From Ramazzottius varieornatus (taxonomy: Eukaryota; Tardigrada; Eutardigrada; Parachela; Ramazzottiidae), in contig BDGG01000003.1 of NCBI GenBank assembly GCA_001949185.1, positions 3,765,158-3,829,157 on the forward strand: 64,000 bases of DNA, given 5' to 3'. Positions within the stretch are counted from its first letter, which is position 1. The number at the start of each line of letters is the position of its first letter. Positions 41,348 through 52,532 of the stretch are shown piece by piece. Position numbers and translations under genes: made by a program. The notes beneath the pieces were generated by a model. That model did no database searches, had not been told where the DNA came from, and saw only the letters and a program-made list of their open reading frames with translations.

Positions 41348-44300
41348 CTATATGCGAGAGAATCGGCTCATGTAAATACTGCAATCTTCACAGTACGTAC
41401 TGTCTTGAGACTTGCACGGCTTGTGTCCACAAAGAGTACAATCGTGAATTGTGGGCTGCAAGAACCTATCGTAGTCCCCCAGCAGTTCAGGCGGAGGAGG
41501 CGGCAGATCATCATCCGCTACCGGTTGGGAAATCTGCCGTGGCAGTTTCCGAAGTCTTTGGTTCAGCTCGTTCAACAGGCTCTGTCTGACAACCTTCCTG
41601 GCCCGTAAGGTCTCGCCAGACTCTGGAGGAGCTTCAAACGTGGACAGTTTGGAAGAAGCCGAAGTGGGCAAGATGGTCTCCGAAGAAGCCTGTGGAACGG
41701 AGAGATCCGGTAAGCTGCGGTTAAGCTGCGAGGTTCCCAACTGTCCTTTGCTGGTTGCTTTCCTTCTTGACTTATGCATACGCTTGGTGGTAAGGTCTTG
41801 CTGCGGAGGAACATACTGTGACGTTTCTGCAAAAACACACTTCCCAAATTGATATTGTGCAAATCAAAGAAGCTTGGCTGATAGCCGGAAGCTCGGCAAA
41901 CGAACTCGATAAGATCGCTTTTCCGAGTGGTGCATACTTCCCGTTGACAACACCTAAAAGCCTGCGCCACTTGGGCAAAAGTTCTTATTGACTTTGTTTG
42001 CCGTGCTTTCATTTGTTGAATTTGTGAAGCCAGGATATTTCTTTCAATTTATTCCATGTTTCAGAAGAGAGTTCTACCAGCCATTTTTTGCTTATCATAC
42101 TTGGGTGCCTTGGGAGTGTGGCTAAGCCGGAGGTGGGGATGTGCCGCTCACTCTGATGGTCAATCAAGCTGTAACTGGCGCTACTGGTACTGGCAGTAAT
42201 CGAGCCCGACCGACATGTCGTACTCTTGTCTCGAAGTGTTCGCAAGCGCCTTTGACAGTCCATATGCTTAGTGTGGACACTCTGCGACAGTTCCTTACAT
42301 GCGCGCAACGGCTCAAGACAGCTTTGCAGGAGATGAGCCGCTTGTCCAAAGAGCTTGATTGCTCCTGTCAACTCACCGTGCTCCTCTTTCAAGCTCGCAC
42401 TTGAAATCAGATCATCAGCTCGTAATAACATTTGGATATACTGTACTCTGTTCGATGTTGAGGAGAAGCTTGACGATGGTGATGGCCCGAACGTCTCACG
42501 CTTGACAGCCGGCGCCTCAACCGAGGAGCCGCTGGTCGAGCTTGAGCTGGCACTGGCATGATCGCCGCTGGGATACCCAGAGTCTGTCTCATCTTTCAAG
42601 CTTGAGCTTTCTAACGAGTTCCCGCCGTGACTACGGAGTGCGTACGACGCTGCGTAAATGTCATAGGACGAGTTAGAAGCGTAACTCTCCGTACTGGCTA
42701 CACTGCTGGACGTCATGCTGGACCGAGAGCTCTTTCGGGAACATCGACGAGTGTCTATAGAAAAAATTCAGATATTAATATCAGTGTTCGAATCAATTCA
42801 GATATTAGTACGAGTTTTCGAACAGTTTCGAACACTTCTTTCGCTGCGCCTGCCCTTTCTTGAGTTGCTGGGACGTCGGCAAATGAATCTGCCCGATCTT
42901 TATTCCAAGTGGCGCAGGCTCTGAGTCAATAATAATGAAATTGTGCGCCGTCTAAGGTAACAATCTGGATGAAAACATTAAAATTTATCGACGTCCCACT
43001 TGCTGTGTGACCACTATTTCCATGTTTCGTTACGGTTTCTTTTTCTCCTCCGTTAACTAAATCTTAGTTTCCGGTGGGCGGGTGTTTGATTAGATGGGAT
43101 ATTACACGTGAACGACAGACTAGTTGCATCACCTGCATGAGGAAGTTGTGTGATTCGGTCAAGTGTTTGTTCAGCCGTTGAAGGTGAAACGTGATCGCTT
43201 TTCTTGTTCGGAACTGGTCGGCTGATGGTCCTGACAGGAGGTCGCGGAGGGGCCGGTTTGCCTATCCCATTACCATCTTGGTCATTATCTTCAAGACACC
43301 GAGCAGGCTCCTTTGCTTGTCTTGACAAGGTGGATCCTACTGAACTGGAGGAAGCGGTGCCTGATCGTAAATCATCTCCCCCAATCAGATCGAATTCTGG
43401 GTTGGCATAGAAGAGCAGAAGCGGCTGCATGTTGTGCTTGAGACACTGAGCAGTGACTTGCGTCCAGTCAGGTCCGATTACATTGACGCGGGAATCATCG
43501 AAGCACAGCCAGGTTTGAAAGCGAGAATGGTAACAGAACGCCACGTAGTGATGCCTGTAAAAACAGATCATGCCGACCAAATGGTGGACGGCAGCTGACG
43601 CCCATTCCGTGTCGCTGACGGAATGGCACAACTGCAGCAGGCAGATGTTGGTATCTATTGTGGACAAGACGTCAGAGATCGTTTGTATTCGAGGTTTCTC
43701 GGAAGACCAGGCGAAGCCGATCGTCACGACCACCGGACGATTAGTCAAGGTGTGCCTGTAACAACAAGTCGAACGATAGAATCCATATCGGAAACGAACA
43801 GAGTCTTGCATACATCAAGCACAGCTACACTGGCGAAGCAATTGTATGCATGTTTGCGACGTTTCGGTCCTCACCAACCTACACACACTAATTCACGGTA
43901 CAACTGGGGAAAAATGTGTTCAGCCTCATGAAATTTTGGTCTTCATCAGCCTACATACATCAAATTGTGTCAGAGCTGTGAAGCAGATGTATGCAGGTAG
44001 GTGAGCAGTCTCGAAAACCTCTCTTCTTTCCGACACATAGGAACCCGAACACTTCTGATGTGTCATAACTCATAAGTCATAAAAGTTTGACAGAAGCAAC
44101 GATGAAATTGAAGGACATACTTTAGCTGCGTAGATGAAGATCGGCAGTGTCGACAGCAGCGCCCCTGGTCGTTCTCGTTGGACTTGCGGATGAGTTTGCC
44201 AAAGAGTCCGCTGGTCGATTTCACGCCTCGTTGCTTCAGCTCGCCGCTTTTTTGTAGTAGGTCGTCAACCGTGACGTAGTGTACCATTTGAGTAAATGTC

Positions 44301-46505
44301 AACGATTGCGACTCTTTATGGCAGTCTTGGCAAAAAACGCTCTCGTTCAAGTCCAGGGCGAAGATGCGATGAGTAACGCAGGTAGGATCGAGACAGCTGC
44401 CCAATTCCGACGAAACCTGCACGTGGTAATGGATCCTCAGCAGGATATTCTCCTAAGAACGAAACCAAAGTTCATTCGAGAGAATACTTTCTAAAGAAAT
44501 ACAGAACATCTGGAAAATATGATACAGTTCTCAATTTTCAGGAAAAAAAGCTCTGTAAGCCATTACACCTTTCTTGCCGGACGGACATTGTTTCTTTCGC
44601 GATGATTGATGACTACGGTCGAGTTTTGTTATGAGAACGATCGGACCTATCAGATGTGACCTTGCTCGTGAACGAGTCTGTCGTGTCGTCTGTGCTTTAG
44701 TACTAATTATCAACAACGTGTCTGGAAAACTGAAGATAATGAAGATAGTTTCGTGACTGACTGCCCTTCTCTATCCTTTCTGGTCTAGCTCGAGAAGAGA
44801 CATGGTGAACAATGAGGAGTTCTGGGGCGAGGTGTTTATACAGATCATAAGCACGTTTCGAAACAGTTGCATGCTGTGCTGGTGATGCTGGCTGTGCTGA
44901 CCAGGGGCTAGCACAGCCATGCCGTAGCACTTACGGCGACGACACGCTGATCGTGAGCGACTCTCAAAAGTAGGTATGAGTTTATATTTATGGTCACGAA
45001 GCCCAGCAAGACTGCGTGGAAACCAGGAAGAAATATGTGCGTGTTATGGTGAATAAAACCGGTCGGATATTTACTTACGAAACACTCTGCGGCGTCGTCC
45101 ATCTTGCCTAATTGAAATCGTTGTTGATCTTGAAATGTGGACGCCAGTGCCTGCCGCAGAACGTCCGGAGCGAAAGCTTGTCCGACAGAGCTGGAGAAAT
45201 GTCCAAAGATTTCCTAACAAAAGCAAAGGAAGTCAGTCAACCATCAAGAACCAATTCAAACCCAGTTCAATGGAATTTAATTTCCTAAAGTACTGTACGT
45301 AAAACGGAATCAGCATGACATTCTTTAACAGAAGAGACTGACCTCGCATAATAATCAAATTGAAAGTTTGAGTCACGTTGATCGGCCTTCAAACTCGGTT
45401 TTAATCGGCAGGGAAAATCAGAAGGCCCATCACAGACCTGGGTACAGCCTGTGTGTATGCTGGACAAGGGTGTATGATAGGCAGGTGCATGATCATGAAT
45501 TTGGATCCCATTGCCGGTTCTCTGTAATGACTGAATGGTTCCCACCATCCATGCCTCTTTGGTAATCAGGTAGATTTCATTTTAAAAGTACAGTATTGTC
45601 TGATGGGAATATACTGCCTGCAGGCAAGCAAGTCTTCCACTTTCATGCAGCTCGAGTGGTTCAGAAACTAATGACGACTTGTGAGGTGATCTCGCAAGCG
45701 GAACAGCCTTGAGACGAAATCAAAATAATTTCACCATCGATGAGTGGATCGACCATATTTGTGATTATCTTCTGAAACTTAGACTTCAATTTCATGGCAA
45801 ATCACTTTGCTCATAAATTTCAGAATTTACGACTAAGTTGTTTGGTCAACGAGGATGTGATGGACTTACCTTGAAGGCACAGAAGATACAAGCATCGTCT
45901 AGGCAGACATGTTTGGTCAACCGGCGGAAACTTCGGCGGAACACATCCAAATGCCAAAAGATCTGTACAGCACTGTTGAGGAAACAGTTGTTGTCACCGG
46001 GAGCGTTGAATAGTCCATGGGAAGCGCACATCGATTCCCGCTGGCGACCATGGCCGAAATGGCTCAGAAGAGTATGGGCTAAAAACAGAAAACATTAGAC
46101 AACTGAGTTACTACAGTAAATGCACTATTCCGCCTTTTATCTAAGGTTGTGCTTGTCAGGGCAGTGCCGAGCACGGTCTTGTCAAGCTTTTACGTGGAAA
46201 AATGGCAAGGCTATCTGGGTTCTCTAACAGATGGGAGCTGGAACAAAACGTACAAGACCGCAATTTCGAGTGGCGCACGCTCCCGAAGTCACTAGCTGGG
46301 AAGGTGCGCCATGCAAGACAACGATCTTGTACGTTCTGTTCGTCCAGCTCCTTGATAGCTCCGTACATGCGGTAAGAATCGAGGGAAGAGTTATGGGGAT
46401 ACGGTATAAAAGTTTAGAAGGAATAAGGGCAATTACTGTACCGGAAATGGGAGGAAAGTGAGCCTCCCTATGTCGACTAGAGGTCATAACGCTGGAGCGT
46501 GCCAT
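41348..46505 (-). CDS. USP54: USP53/USP54-like ubiquitin hydrolase
   Basis: Members of this pair are K63-directed deubiquitinases linked to cell junctions. Exons, 5' to 3': 46505-46442, 46078-45870, 45213-45079, 44452-44121, 43756 to about 43110-43133, about 42754-42101, 41826-41348. Phases agree except at the junction between the fifth and sixth exons, which I could not fix. The Cys box is [19 protein letters not shown], with the catalytic Cys present. The next blocks, [39 protein letters not shown] and [14 protein letters not shown], track the human USP54 order. The His box is [15 protein letters not shown], then [14 protein letters not shown]. Downstream is a helical MIT-like segment ([17 protein letters not shown]), then a Pro-rich stretch. 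It ends in a Cys cluster, [10 protein letters not shown]...YCEDC, that looks like a small zinc knuckle. Three introns carry palindromic elements. Confidence 0.9.
41890..42007. repeat. Palindromic element, copy 11
   Basis: AAGCTCGGCAAACGAACTCG and ACTTTGTTTGCCGTGCTT are the outer arms; core CGAGTGGTGCATAC / CCTGCGCCACTTGGG. In the last intron of the USP53/54-like gene. Confidence 0.9.
42868..42997. repeat. Palindromic element, copy 12 (GGGACGTC subfamily)
   Basis: Begins TGGGACGTCGGCAAATGAAT and ends ATCGACGTCCCA, a perfect 10-base terminal inverted repeat; core CCAAGTGGCGCAGGC / TTGTGCGCCGTC. In an intron of the USP53/54-like gene. Confidence 0.88.
43806..44010. repeat. Two short palindromes, ACCTGCATAC family
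   Basis: First unit about 43806-43853: CTTGCATACATCAAGC facing GCAATTGTATGCATG. Second about 43958-44010: GCCTACATACATCAAATTG facing GCAGATGTATGCAGGTAGG. Between them CCTACACACACTAATTC and related words repeat. All lie in intron 4 of the USP53/54-like gene. Confidence 0.6.
46234..46352. repeat. Palindromic element, copy 13 (ACGTACAAGA subfamily)
   Basis: GGAGCTGGAACAAAACGTAC and GTACGTTCTGTTCGTCC plus CAGCTCC form near-perfect terminal arms; core CGAGTGGCGCACGC / GGTGCGCCATGC with loop GAAGTCACTAGCTGGGAA. In intron 1 of the USP53/54-like gene. Confidence 0.92.
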
Positions 46506-48282
46506 GTTATCTTCCGGCTTGGCGGAGTTGCATCAACGTCGACTGTGCATTCCAGCAGGTAAAGTCTTGACGGGGCTAATGGACATCCGCGCGAACAAGC
46601 ATCTAAAATGTAACAATGTCATGAAAGAGCCTTTCACCATCTCACCGACGCTGACGCCGCATCGCTCGGTCAACCGATTCAATTACAAACAATTAATCTC
46701 AAAAGACCGGGCAAACAGTAGCGAACGCCATCGAAAACAAAAAAATGTGGCACCTAAACGCGGCTACCACCAAGCAAACAACCGCCAAAAAATATGTTTC
46801 GCTCCGTTGAATAATCGATTTTTTGAAAGCATCCGCAACCAAGCTCATTTCCAGCAGGTAAATAAGGATCCCATCACTACATCAGTTCCTAACCACGCCC
46901 AATTAAAATATCAATATTAGATGGTGAAGTTTAATAAATTGAACTCAGTCTAAAATTTAGTTGCCACCTCCATATAATCTGTTCGGTTTCCCGTCACAAA
47001 GCGATTCAACCCCGAACAGACTTTTCACAGTTGTACACTTCCCCAAAGATTTCCCACACCCTTGGATCAGCGATACTGCGTTACCGGGTATGATTATTTG
47101 CAGTCTGCAGTCCAAGTATTTCTACTGTTACAAATATAATGACATCCAGCACTATTAATGCTGTTGAAATAGCCAGTTTCCGCTATGATGTATCACTTTC
47201 TCTGATTGTTCTCAAGCAAATGCCAGAGTAGCAACGCCAAAATTTCGTCAAGTCGGTCCACGCAAAATTTAGAATGGGAATCTCACAATAGCAAGATCAT
47301 TCAGCGGTAGCTTCCGTCATGCACAGAGGAAGTTCGGTTACTCTTATGCAGCAAGATTTGTCAGCAGTATCGTTTCTTCGATTTTAAACTTCGTACTTGA
47401 TGGACATTCGCTGACCTGTTCTTCGACCATATACGTTCAGAATTAATCGCCAAACTACCCAGTGTCCATCACTCAAGCTTGATCCATTGAGCTCAAAAAC
47501 TGTCGTACGGTAGAGGTAAAGAGTCAATACAGACCTGAACGACTCGAAGCTTATAAATAAATTCCTACGTTGACTCGGCGTTCATCGAGTCAAACCAGAA
47601 AATCCGGTGGTAAAACCGCAAATTAAAGTCCAAACAGTTGGAGTGAAACGTCGCGAAGGTTATAATTATTTGGGCAAAATTGCTGTCCACGTGCTCATTC
47701 CCACTCTACCATCATTCTTATCTACTGAGCCCAACCCGTTCGTTCCTCGAGCTCAAACCAAAACCAGGTAACCAAAGCTCCTATCCGCCCATTAACCAAG
47801 ACTTTGTCCAACCTGACGCTCAGAGCAGCCTTACGAGGAGGGGGAGGGCTGGGAGCATTCGCGTGGAATAGTCTCCACGAGGAGCACACACACACACACA
47901 CACCTTACGCACGATGACCACCGTCCACTTCTAGCCCTACTCTCGAAACTCTCTTCCCTTGTTCGCCTGTCTGCCACTTCCATCACGCTCGACCTAGACG
48001 GAATAAAACGGGGCAATTGGTAAATAACCCTCTCTATTATTACCGTGAACTGTCGCTGGCTGGAACAGCAAAATCTGCCCCGAGCGCACCTCTCTTTGTG
48101 CTGACAGGACAGCGGGTGTTGCACGCAAACCCTGGCCGAAAGTACCATCATTAGGCACGGAAGTTCTGGTTACGAATATATTGGCAAACTAGCGGTTCCA
48201 CCCCAACCTAATTAAATTGTACCACGTGAGATCCACTACGCTGCGGTGAAATCCTCATTTGGCCATAAGGATGAGACAGATG
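46506..48282. other. Intergenic stretch, about 1.8 kb
   Basis: Upstream of the USP53/54-like gene. Plus-strand frames such as 46504-46920 and 47680-47871 have no features or splice support. A (CA)9 microsatellite is at 47885-47903. No RNA gene was recognised. Confidence 0.5.
47885..47903. repeat. (CA)n microsatellite
   Basis: About nine CA dinucleotides in a row within intergenic DNA. Confidence 0.9.
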
Positions 48283-48402
48283 GAAGCTCGGTGAACAAAT
48301 TCGACCAGATCGTTTTAAAAAGTGGCGCGACTGAACACGCATATTGGCTGAAAATGTGCGCCACTTCAGGAAACCATCTGACCGAATGTGGTTTCCGAGC
48401 TC
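48283..48402. repeat. Palindromic element, copy 14
   Basis: GGAAGCTCGGTGAACAAATT and GGTTTCCGAGCTC are outer arms, with TCGACCAGATCG facing CCATCTGACCGA; core AAAGTGGCGCGAC / ATGTGCGCCACTTC. In intergenic DNA. Confidence 0.88.
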
Positions 48403-50196
48403 ACCAATGTAACTTGGAAATACTGCTTCGCGGTCCTTCAACCTAATATCCGGCTCCATTTCTACCACATCACATTTTAGGACAATTTTGTTATAGACTT
48501 ACCTTCTCGGTCATCGATTCGAACGAGGAATGGAACAGAAGGCGATCCTGCTGCTAATCCAAATGTATGTCGATGAGGTAAGCTGCAATAGTCCAGACGT
48601 GATCAATAAATGACCTAATGGCAAATTTGTATTAGATTATGATCGAAGAGAGAGAGATGGAAAGCTTCGTCCTACCGGTAAAGTCCTACTATCAGTGTTG
48701 CTCCTTCCGAGTGTGACTTGAGATCCACACGGCAGCTTCAGCGAGAAGTGGATGAGTACTGTACCACGTCCAGTAGGCGGTCACCATTTCCTCATCTCGT
48801 GATAGTCTTGTGTCTTGACCAACTGGTTTGAAAAGCAGATCGAGCCTGCAAATGTACGTACAGTCGAACGAGTTGGGTGTAGTAAGGCAGGTGAGAAAGT
48901 TTCACTGTACTCACGGTTGGGACGGAAGGTCGTATTTCCATGTGTGTGAAGAGAGCTTTGAGCCTTTGTTCACTCCTCCGATATCTCGCACCTCGCTCGT
49001 CTACCGTTCCGTCGATACCGCCATGCTATCCGAGACGAGCGTCGCCGACACACAAATGTTTACGCTGTGGTCAAGCCTGTTCCGTTAATCGATCTATTTT
49101 AGTATACCAGGTGGCTGAAACAGATCCGCCAAAATTTTATTTACCATGCTTGTAAGGACTGACTTACCTGGTCAGCCCTTGTTAGGCCTAATCCACTTCC
49201 GAGTCCACACTTCATACTGATCCAGCCGATTTTGACCCATAAATCCAATTACTTCACTGCCTTCCTGCAGACTTGTATTATGCCTTTGTCACAGACGTGA
49301 GCCTGAAGTAATTCCCCCCGTTAGACCGTCTGTACTGCGATTCACGATGAGGATCCAAACTCTGAAGCGAAGCAGTACTCACGGTTTTCTTCTTTCGTCC
49401 TCTTTCATTTTGGAAGGAGACCCCACCTAAAACTCGAAAAACCATGTTCATGTCTGTTTTGTCGGTAAAGATTCGAACACTCACTGAGCTCAGGAACCGG
49501 TTTCTTTCAAGACCGGTAAGTTCTGCAACTGGCTCTTCTTGTCCGGGCAATATCTCAATCTTCGAGCTATTCTATAGACTTACATCGGATTAGGATACCT
49601 GATTTTGAGGTTTCAAGTCAAACGACCAGAACGACAAATAGGGGAGCGTCAAGACTGAGCGATTGCTCCGCCAAACGACTTGGCGGTCATCCAATCAGCA
49701 ATCCAAGCACAAGCTAAAATCCTGTAAGGTTTCGCCTTACCACGTCCTCCAAACCGCCATGTCCCAATGGACACCTAAGCGGGAGTTCTTCATATTGAAA
49801 CCTTTAGCTCTTTGAGGGACACGGTTACGCGAAACAAAACTGGTGACTAGGAGGAAGACATTTCGGAAGATCCATTTCCGCCGTCGAAGAACCGTTGTCG
49901 TCAAAGCCTGTGAAACCAGATGAATGACGTCACGCGGGCAAAAACTGCTCTATCATTCCAGCTAGACCGTCACTCCGTCGATCAGTGTGACTGTGCTGTG
50001 AGTTTACTGTACTTATCACGCGATTCTGAACGTTTGCTGTCCTTGCATGCGTATACGGACGTTCTGTACAATTGTACTCGGTTTTGTTATCATTCCTACG
50101 CAATTCTTGCATTACAGGTAAGCTTTGCTCACCTGATTGTAGTCGCAGATAGGCGGTCGCCGCTACGTCAGCCTGTAATCAGTGACAGCAAGCCCG
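48403..50196. other. Unresolved stretch, possible minus-strand exons
   Basis: A minus-strand segment at about 48509-48582 reads LPHRHTFGLAAGSPSVPFLV between a good acceptor (TATTGCAG) and donor (GTAAGTC). Another open segment near 48690-48780 reads VTAYWTWYSTHPLLAEAAVW. A third near 49383-49480 includes NMVFRVLGGVSFQNERGRKK. They could be exons of one unidentified minus-strand gene, but phases and order could not be reconciled. Plus-strand frames around 48828-49155 are equally inconclusive. Confidence 0.3.
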
Positions 50197-51405
50197 ATGC
50201 AGATCACTGCGCTTCTTCGATCCACCTTATCGATTCGAACAGTCCTCCTTGCTGCTACGCAAGCCGTCTCCGGATCCCAGAACTCTTGCTCCGCGAAAGG
50301 ATTCTCCTCAACTTCAGTAGCCTGCAACCCATCAACCGAAATGGTAAGTCCGGCGATCGTAGTCCTATTTAACGCTGGGTTCATTTTACCTTCTACCATT
50401 TACCACTCTTTTCTTCGTAGGCGGACTCCGCGAATAAGGAAAACTGGAAACAGGCTTCTTCGGTGTATGATTTTCATGCGAACGACATACACGGAAACGA
50501 TGTCTCTCTGGAGAAATACAGGCAGGAAGAACGTCTTTAATCTCTTTATTTCGTGTCTGTTGAACATTGCTGCAGACAAGCAAGTCATGTCATCTGTCAT
50601 AGTATCATGTCATTCCTTGTGGGCACGCCCTGTACAGAGAACCGGACACGCATGTGTTCGTATGAGAAAGTTCGATTTTGTTTTACAGAGGCCAGATCCT
50701 GATTATTGTGAACGTCGCATGTAAATGTGGATTCACGAACGATGTAAGTGCCTATCATTCCAAAACAGTACTTCTTCAATCGTTTGCTGTTCTCCTTGTT
50801 CTGAATGGGGATCTCTTGATCGTTGCAGCACTACAAGGAGCTGGTGGAGCTCCACAACAAGTATCGCGCTCAGGGACTATCGATACTGTACGAACCCTCG
50901 ATTCTACGTTGCATGCGGTACAATAATTACCTTTCGCTGCTGTAAACGTGTATCATTACAGCGGATTCCCTTGTAACCAGTTCGCCGGTCAGGTAAGAAT
51001 TGAGTATCAGAAGCATCGTAAACCGTAATTGTCGCGGCCTTTCCTCATCCACATTCTTAATTCTTAATTGAAGGAGCCTGGATCGCCCGATGAAATTTTG
51101 CAGTTCGTCAAAGAGAAGGGGGTGGACTTTGACATGTTTGACAAGGTGGAAGTCAATGGGAACAACGCGCATCCACTGTGGAAGTACCTGAAGATGAAAC
51201 AGGGTGGAACTCTGTTCGATGCCATCAAATGGAATTTCACCAAGTTCGTTGTGGATCGTAATGGACAGGTATGGGAACTTTTTTTCTTCAGCAAAGCCCT
51301 TGGAGAGAAATACCAGCCGCATTGTTATCTTTCCAGCCGATCGCTCGCTATGGAGGCACCACTGCCGCGAAAGAACTCGATAAAGACATTCAGAAGTTGC
51401 TGTAA
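50197..51405 (+). CDS. GPX4: Glutathione peroxidase, GPX4-like, Cys-type, probably mitochondrial
   Basis: Reduces hydroperoxides, including lipid hydroperoxides, with glutathione or thioredoxin. Exons 50197-50343, 50421-50521, 50689-50743, 50829-50887, 50962-50992, 51074-51268 and 51337-51405 join in phase to give 218 residues. Exon 1 encodes a basic, hydroxylated leader (MQITALLRSTLSIRTVLLAA) typical of mitochondrial import. The enzyme starts near NKENWKQASSVYDFHANDI. The active-site loop is NVACKCGFTND, with Cys where human GPX4 has Sec. FPCNQF gives the tetrad Gln and a second Cys, and IKWNFTKFVVD gives Trp and Asn. The loop between is short, as in monomeric GPX4. Exon 2 appears to end at a GC donor (TACAG then GCAGGA), needed to keep the frame KYRGQILII. 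No SECIS is needed. Confidence 0.94.
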
Positions 51406-51755
51406 AAGACGCTGGCTGACGCGTATCTTTGGTTCTTCGCTTCACACTGGTACTTTGAGCGCTCACAGTTTTACCTCAGACAGATAATCTTATTCATCCG
51501 AGCAGAGTACCGAGCTTGATCCACAGCCAGCTCATGAAATCATAATGTAAACGTTCCAGTATTCTTTCTCCCAATAATTGCAAAACTGCTTCATCGTACG
51601 TTCGGCGTTTGTGCATGCTATTGTCTACTGTTTTAGGATCAAGTTATCTGAGATGCCTATTCAATTTGTATTCTTAACAACTGTGTTTTCGCCTTTTCGG
51701 AAGGGCAACCAAAATTAGAATGATGTATGACATTGCTACGACTGAATGCTCAGAC
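51406..51755. other. Convergent intergenic stretch
   Basis: Holds the 3' ends of the GPX gene (+) and the zinc-finger gene (-). Nothing else recognised. Confidence 0.55.
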
Positions 51756-52532
51756 TTAGGACGTGGCGCCACCTGCTGTGGTACCCGCCTCGGTTTTCCG
51801 CACTGTACAGTAGTACTTTCTATGGGCGAGGAACGTGGAGAGGTACTTGAAGGATATATCACAGTATTTACAAAACTTTTTCTTCTCCGGAAGGCCACTG
51901 TTGGCCATAGGGTTTGGAAGAACCCCATCAATCTTCGGGCGCTTAGAGACCACGCGTGAGGGAGATCTGCCGCCAGGTGTTCTGGTTCTCTGGACTTTGA
52001 CTTTCCCACTGACGTCTCTTGAATGACACTTGAAGTGGGAACGGAGACCTCGAACGGTGTTTGCGCGGAAAGCGCAGTCCGGACAGAAATGACCCTCGGA
52101 GCTCTTTGGTGAAGGCTTCTTCTCGTCGTCTGTCGTTCCATTCGTGCCAGATTCTTCGGGGGTCTTCGGGCCCTGGCCTTCCTCATCCTCGGAGAACTCT
52201 GGTACGTTCTTGGGTCTGGTATCAGCTTCCGCTGGAATTTCCGGAGCAGATTCTGGCCTTAGTCTTTTCATTCCATAACCGTTCGTCTCTTTGTGGTTGA
52301 TCGATACCGGTCTTTCAATCGCTGGCGCGGTCTTGGCGCAGTAGTAATTCGTGTGGACGAGAAGAGTCTTGGCGGAAGTGAAGCCAATGTTGCAGTGTAC
52401 GCATGGATAAGGCTTGGCTTTTTCTTTAGTCAGTAGCTGGACGATTTCTGACGAACTCTCCGAAAGAGAGGTGGATAACGATGGCTTCCTTGTTGAAAGA
52501 TCCAGCGGGATGTCGGACTGCTCTTGCGCCAT
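51756..52532 (-). CDS. Short FOG-like (ZFPM) zinc-finger protein with CtBP motif
   Basis: A single uninterrupted exon of 258 residues. FOG proteins are GATA-factor cofactors that use C2HC fingers and recruit CtBP. Residues 9-13 are PLDLS, the classical CtBP-binding motif. Three fingers follow: CVHCNIGFTSAKTLLVHTNY then YC (C2HC), CPDCAFRANTVRGLRSHFK (C2H2-type, ending CH), and CKYCDISFKYLSTFLAHRKY then YC (C2HC). The first and third match the FOG-type finger with a final Cys replacing His. Between them are acidic, Pro/Ser/Lys-rich disordered linkers with a likely nuclear-localisation cluster (KRPK). It is far shorter than FOG-1/2 (about 1000 residues) and Drosophila U-shaped, so it is either a lineage-specific short paralogue or a retained fragment. 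No intron interrupts it. Confidence 0.82.
   Translation of the reverse strand: MAQEQSDIPLDLSTRKPSLSTSLSESSSEIVQLLTKEKAKPYPCVHCNIGFTSAKTLLVHTNYYCAKTAPAIERPVSINHKETNGYGMKRLRPESAPEIPAEADTRPKNVPEFSEDEEGQGPKTPEESGTNGTTDDEKKPSPKSSEGHFCPDCAFRANTVRGLRSHFKCHSRDVSGKVKVQRTRTPGGRSPSRVVSKRPKIDGVLPNPMANSGLPEKKKFCKYCDISFKYLSTFLAHRKYYCTVRKTEAGTTAGGATS

Noticed and set aside
46504-46920. 138-codon plus-strand frame beginning in USP53/54 exon 1
   Set aside because: Starts antisense to a coding exon, low-complexity Asn/Lys composition, no domain and no splice context.
49650-49700. CCGCCAAACGACTTGGCGG as a member of the palindrome family
   Set aside because: Only a short perfect palindrome; lacks the GTGGCGCAC core and outer arms.
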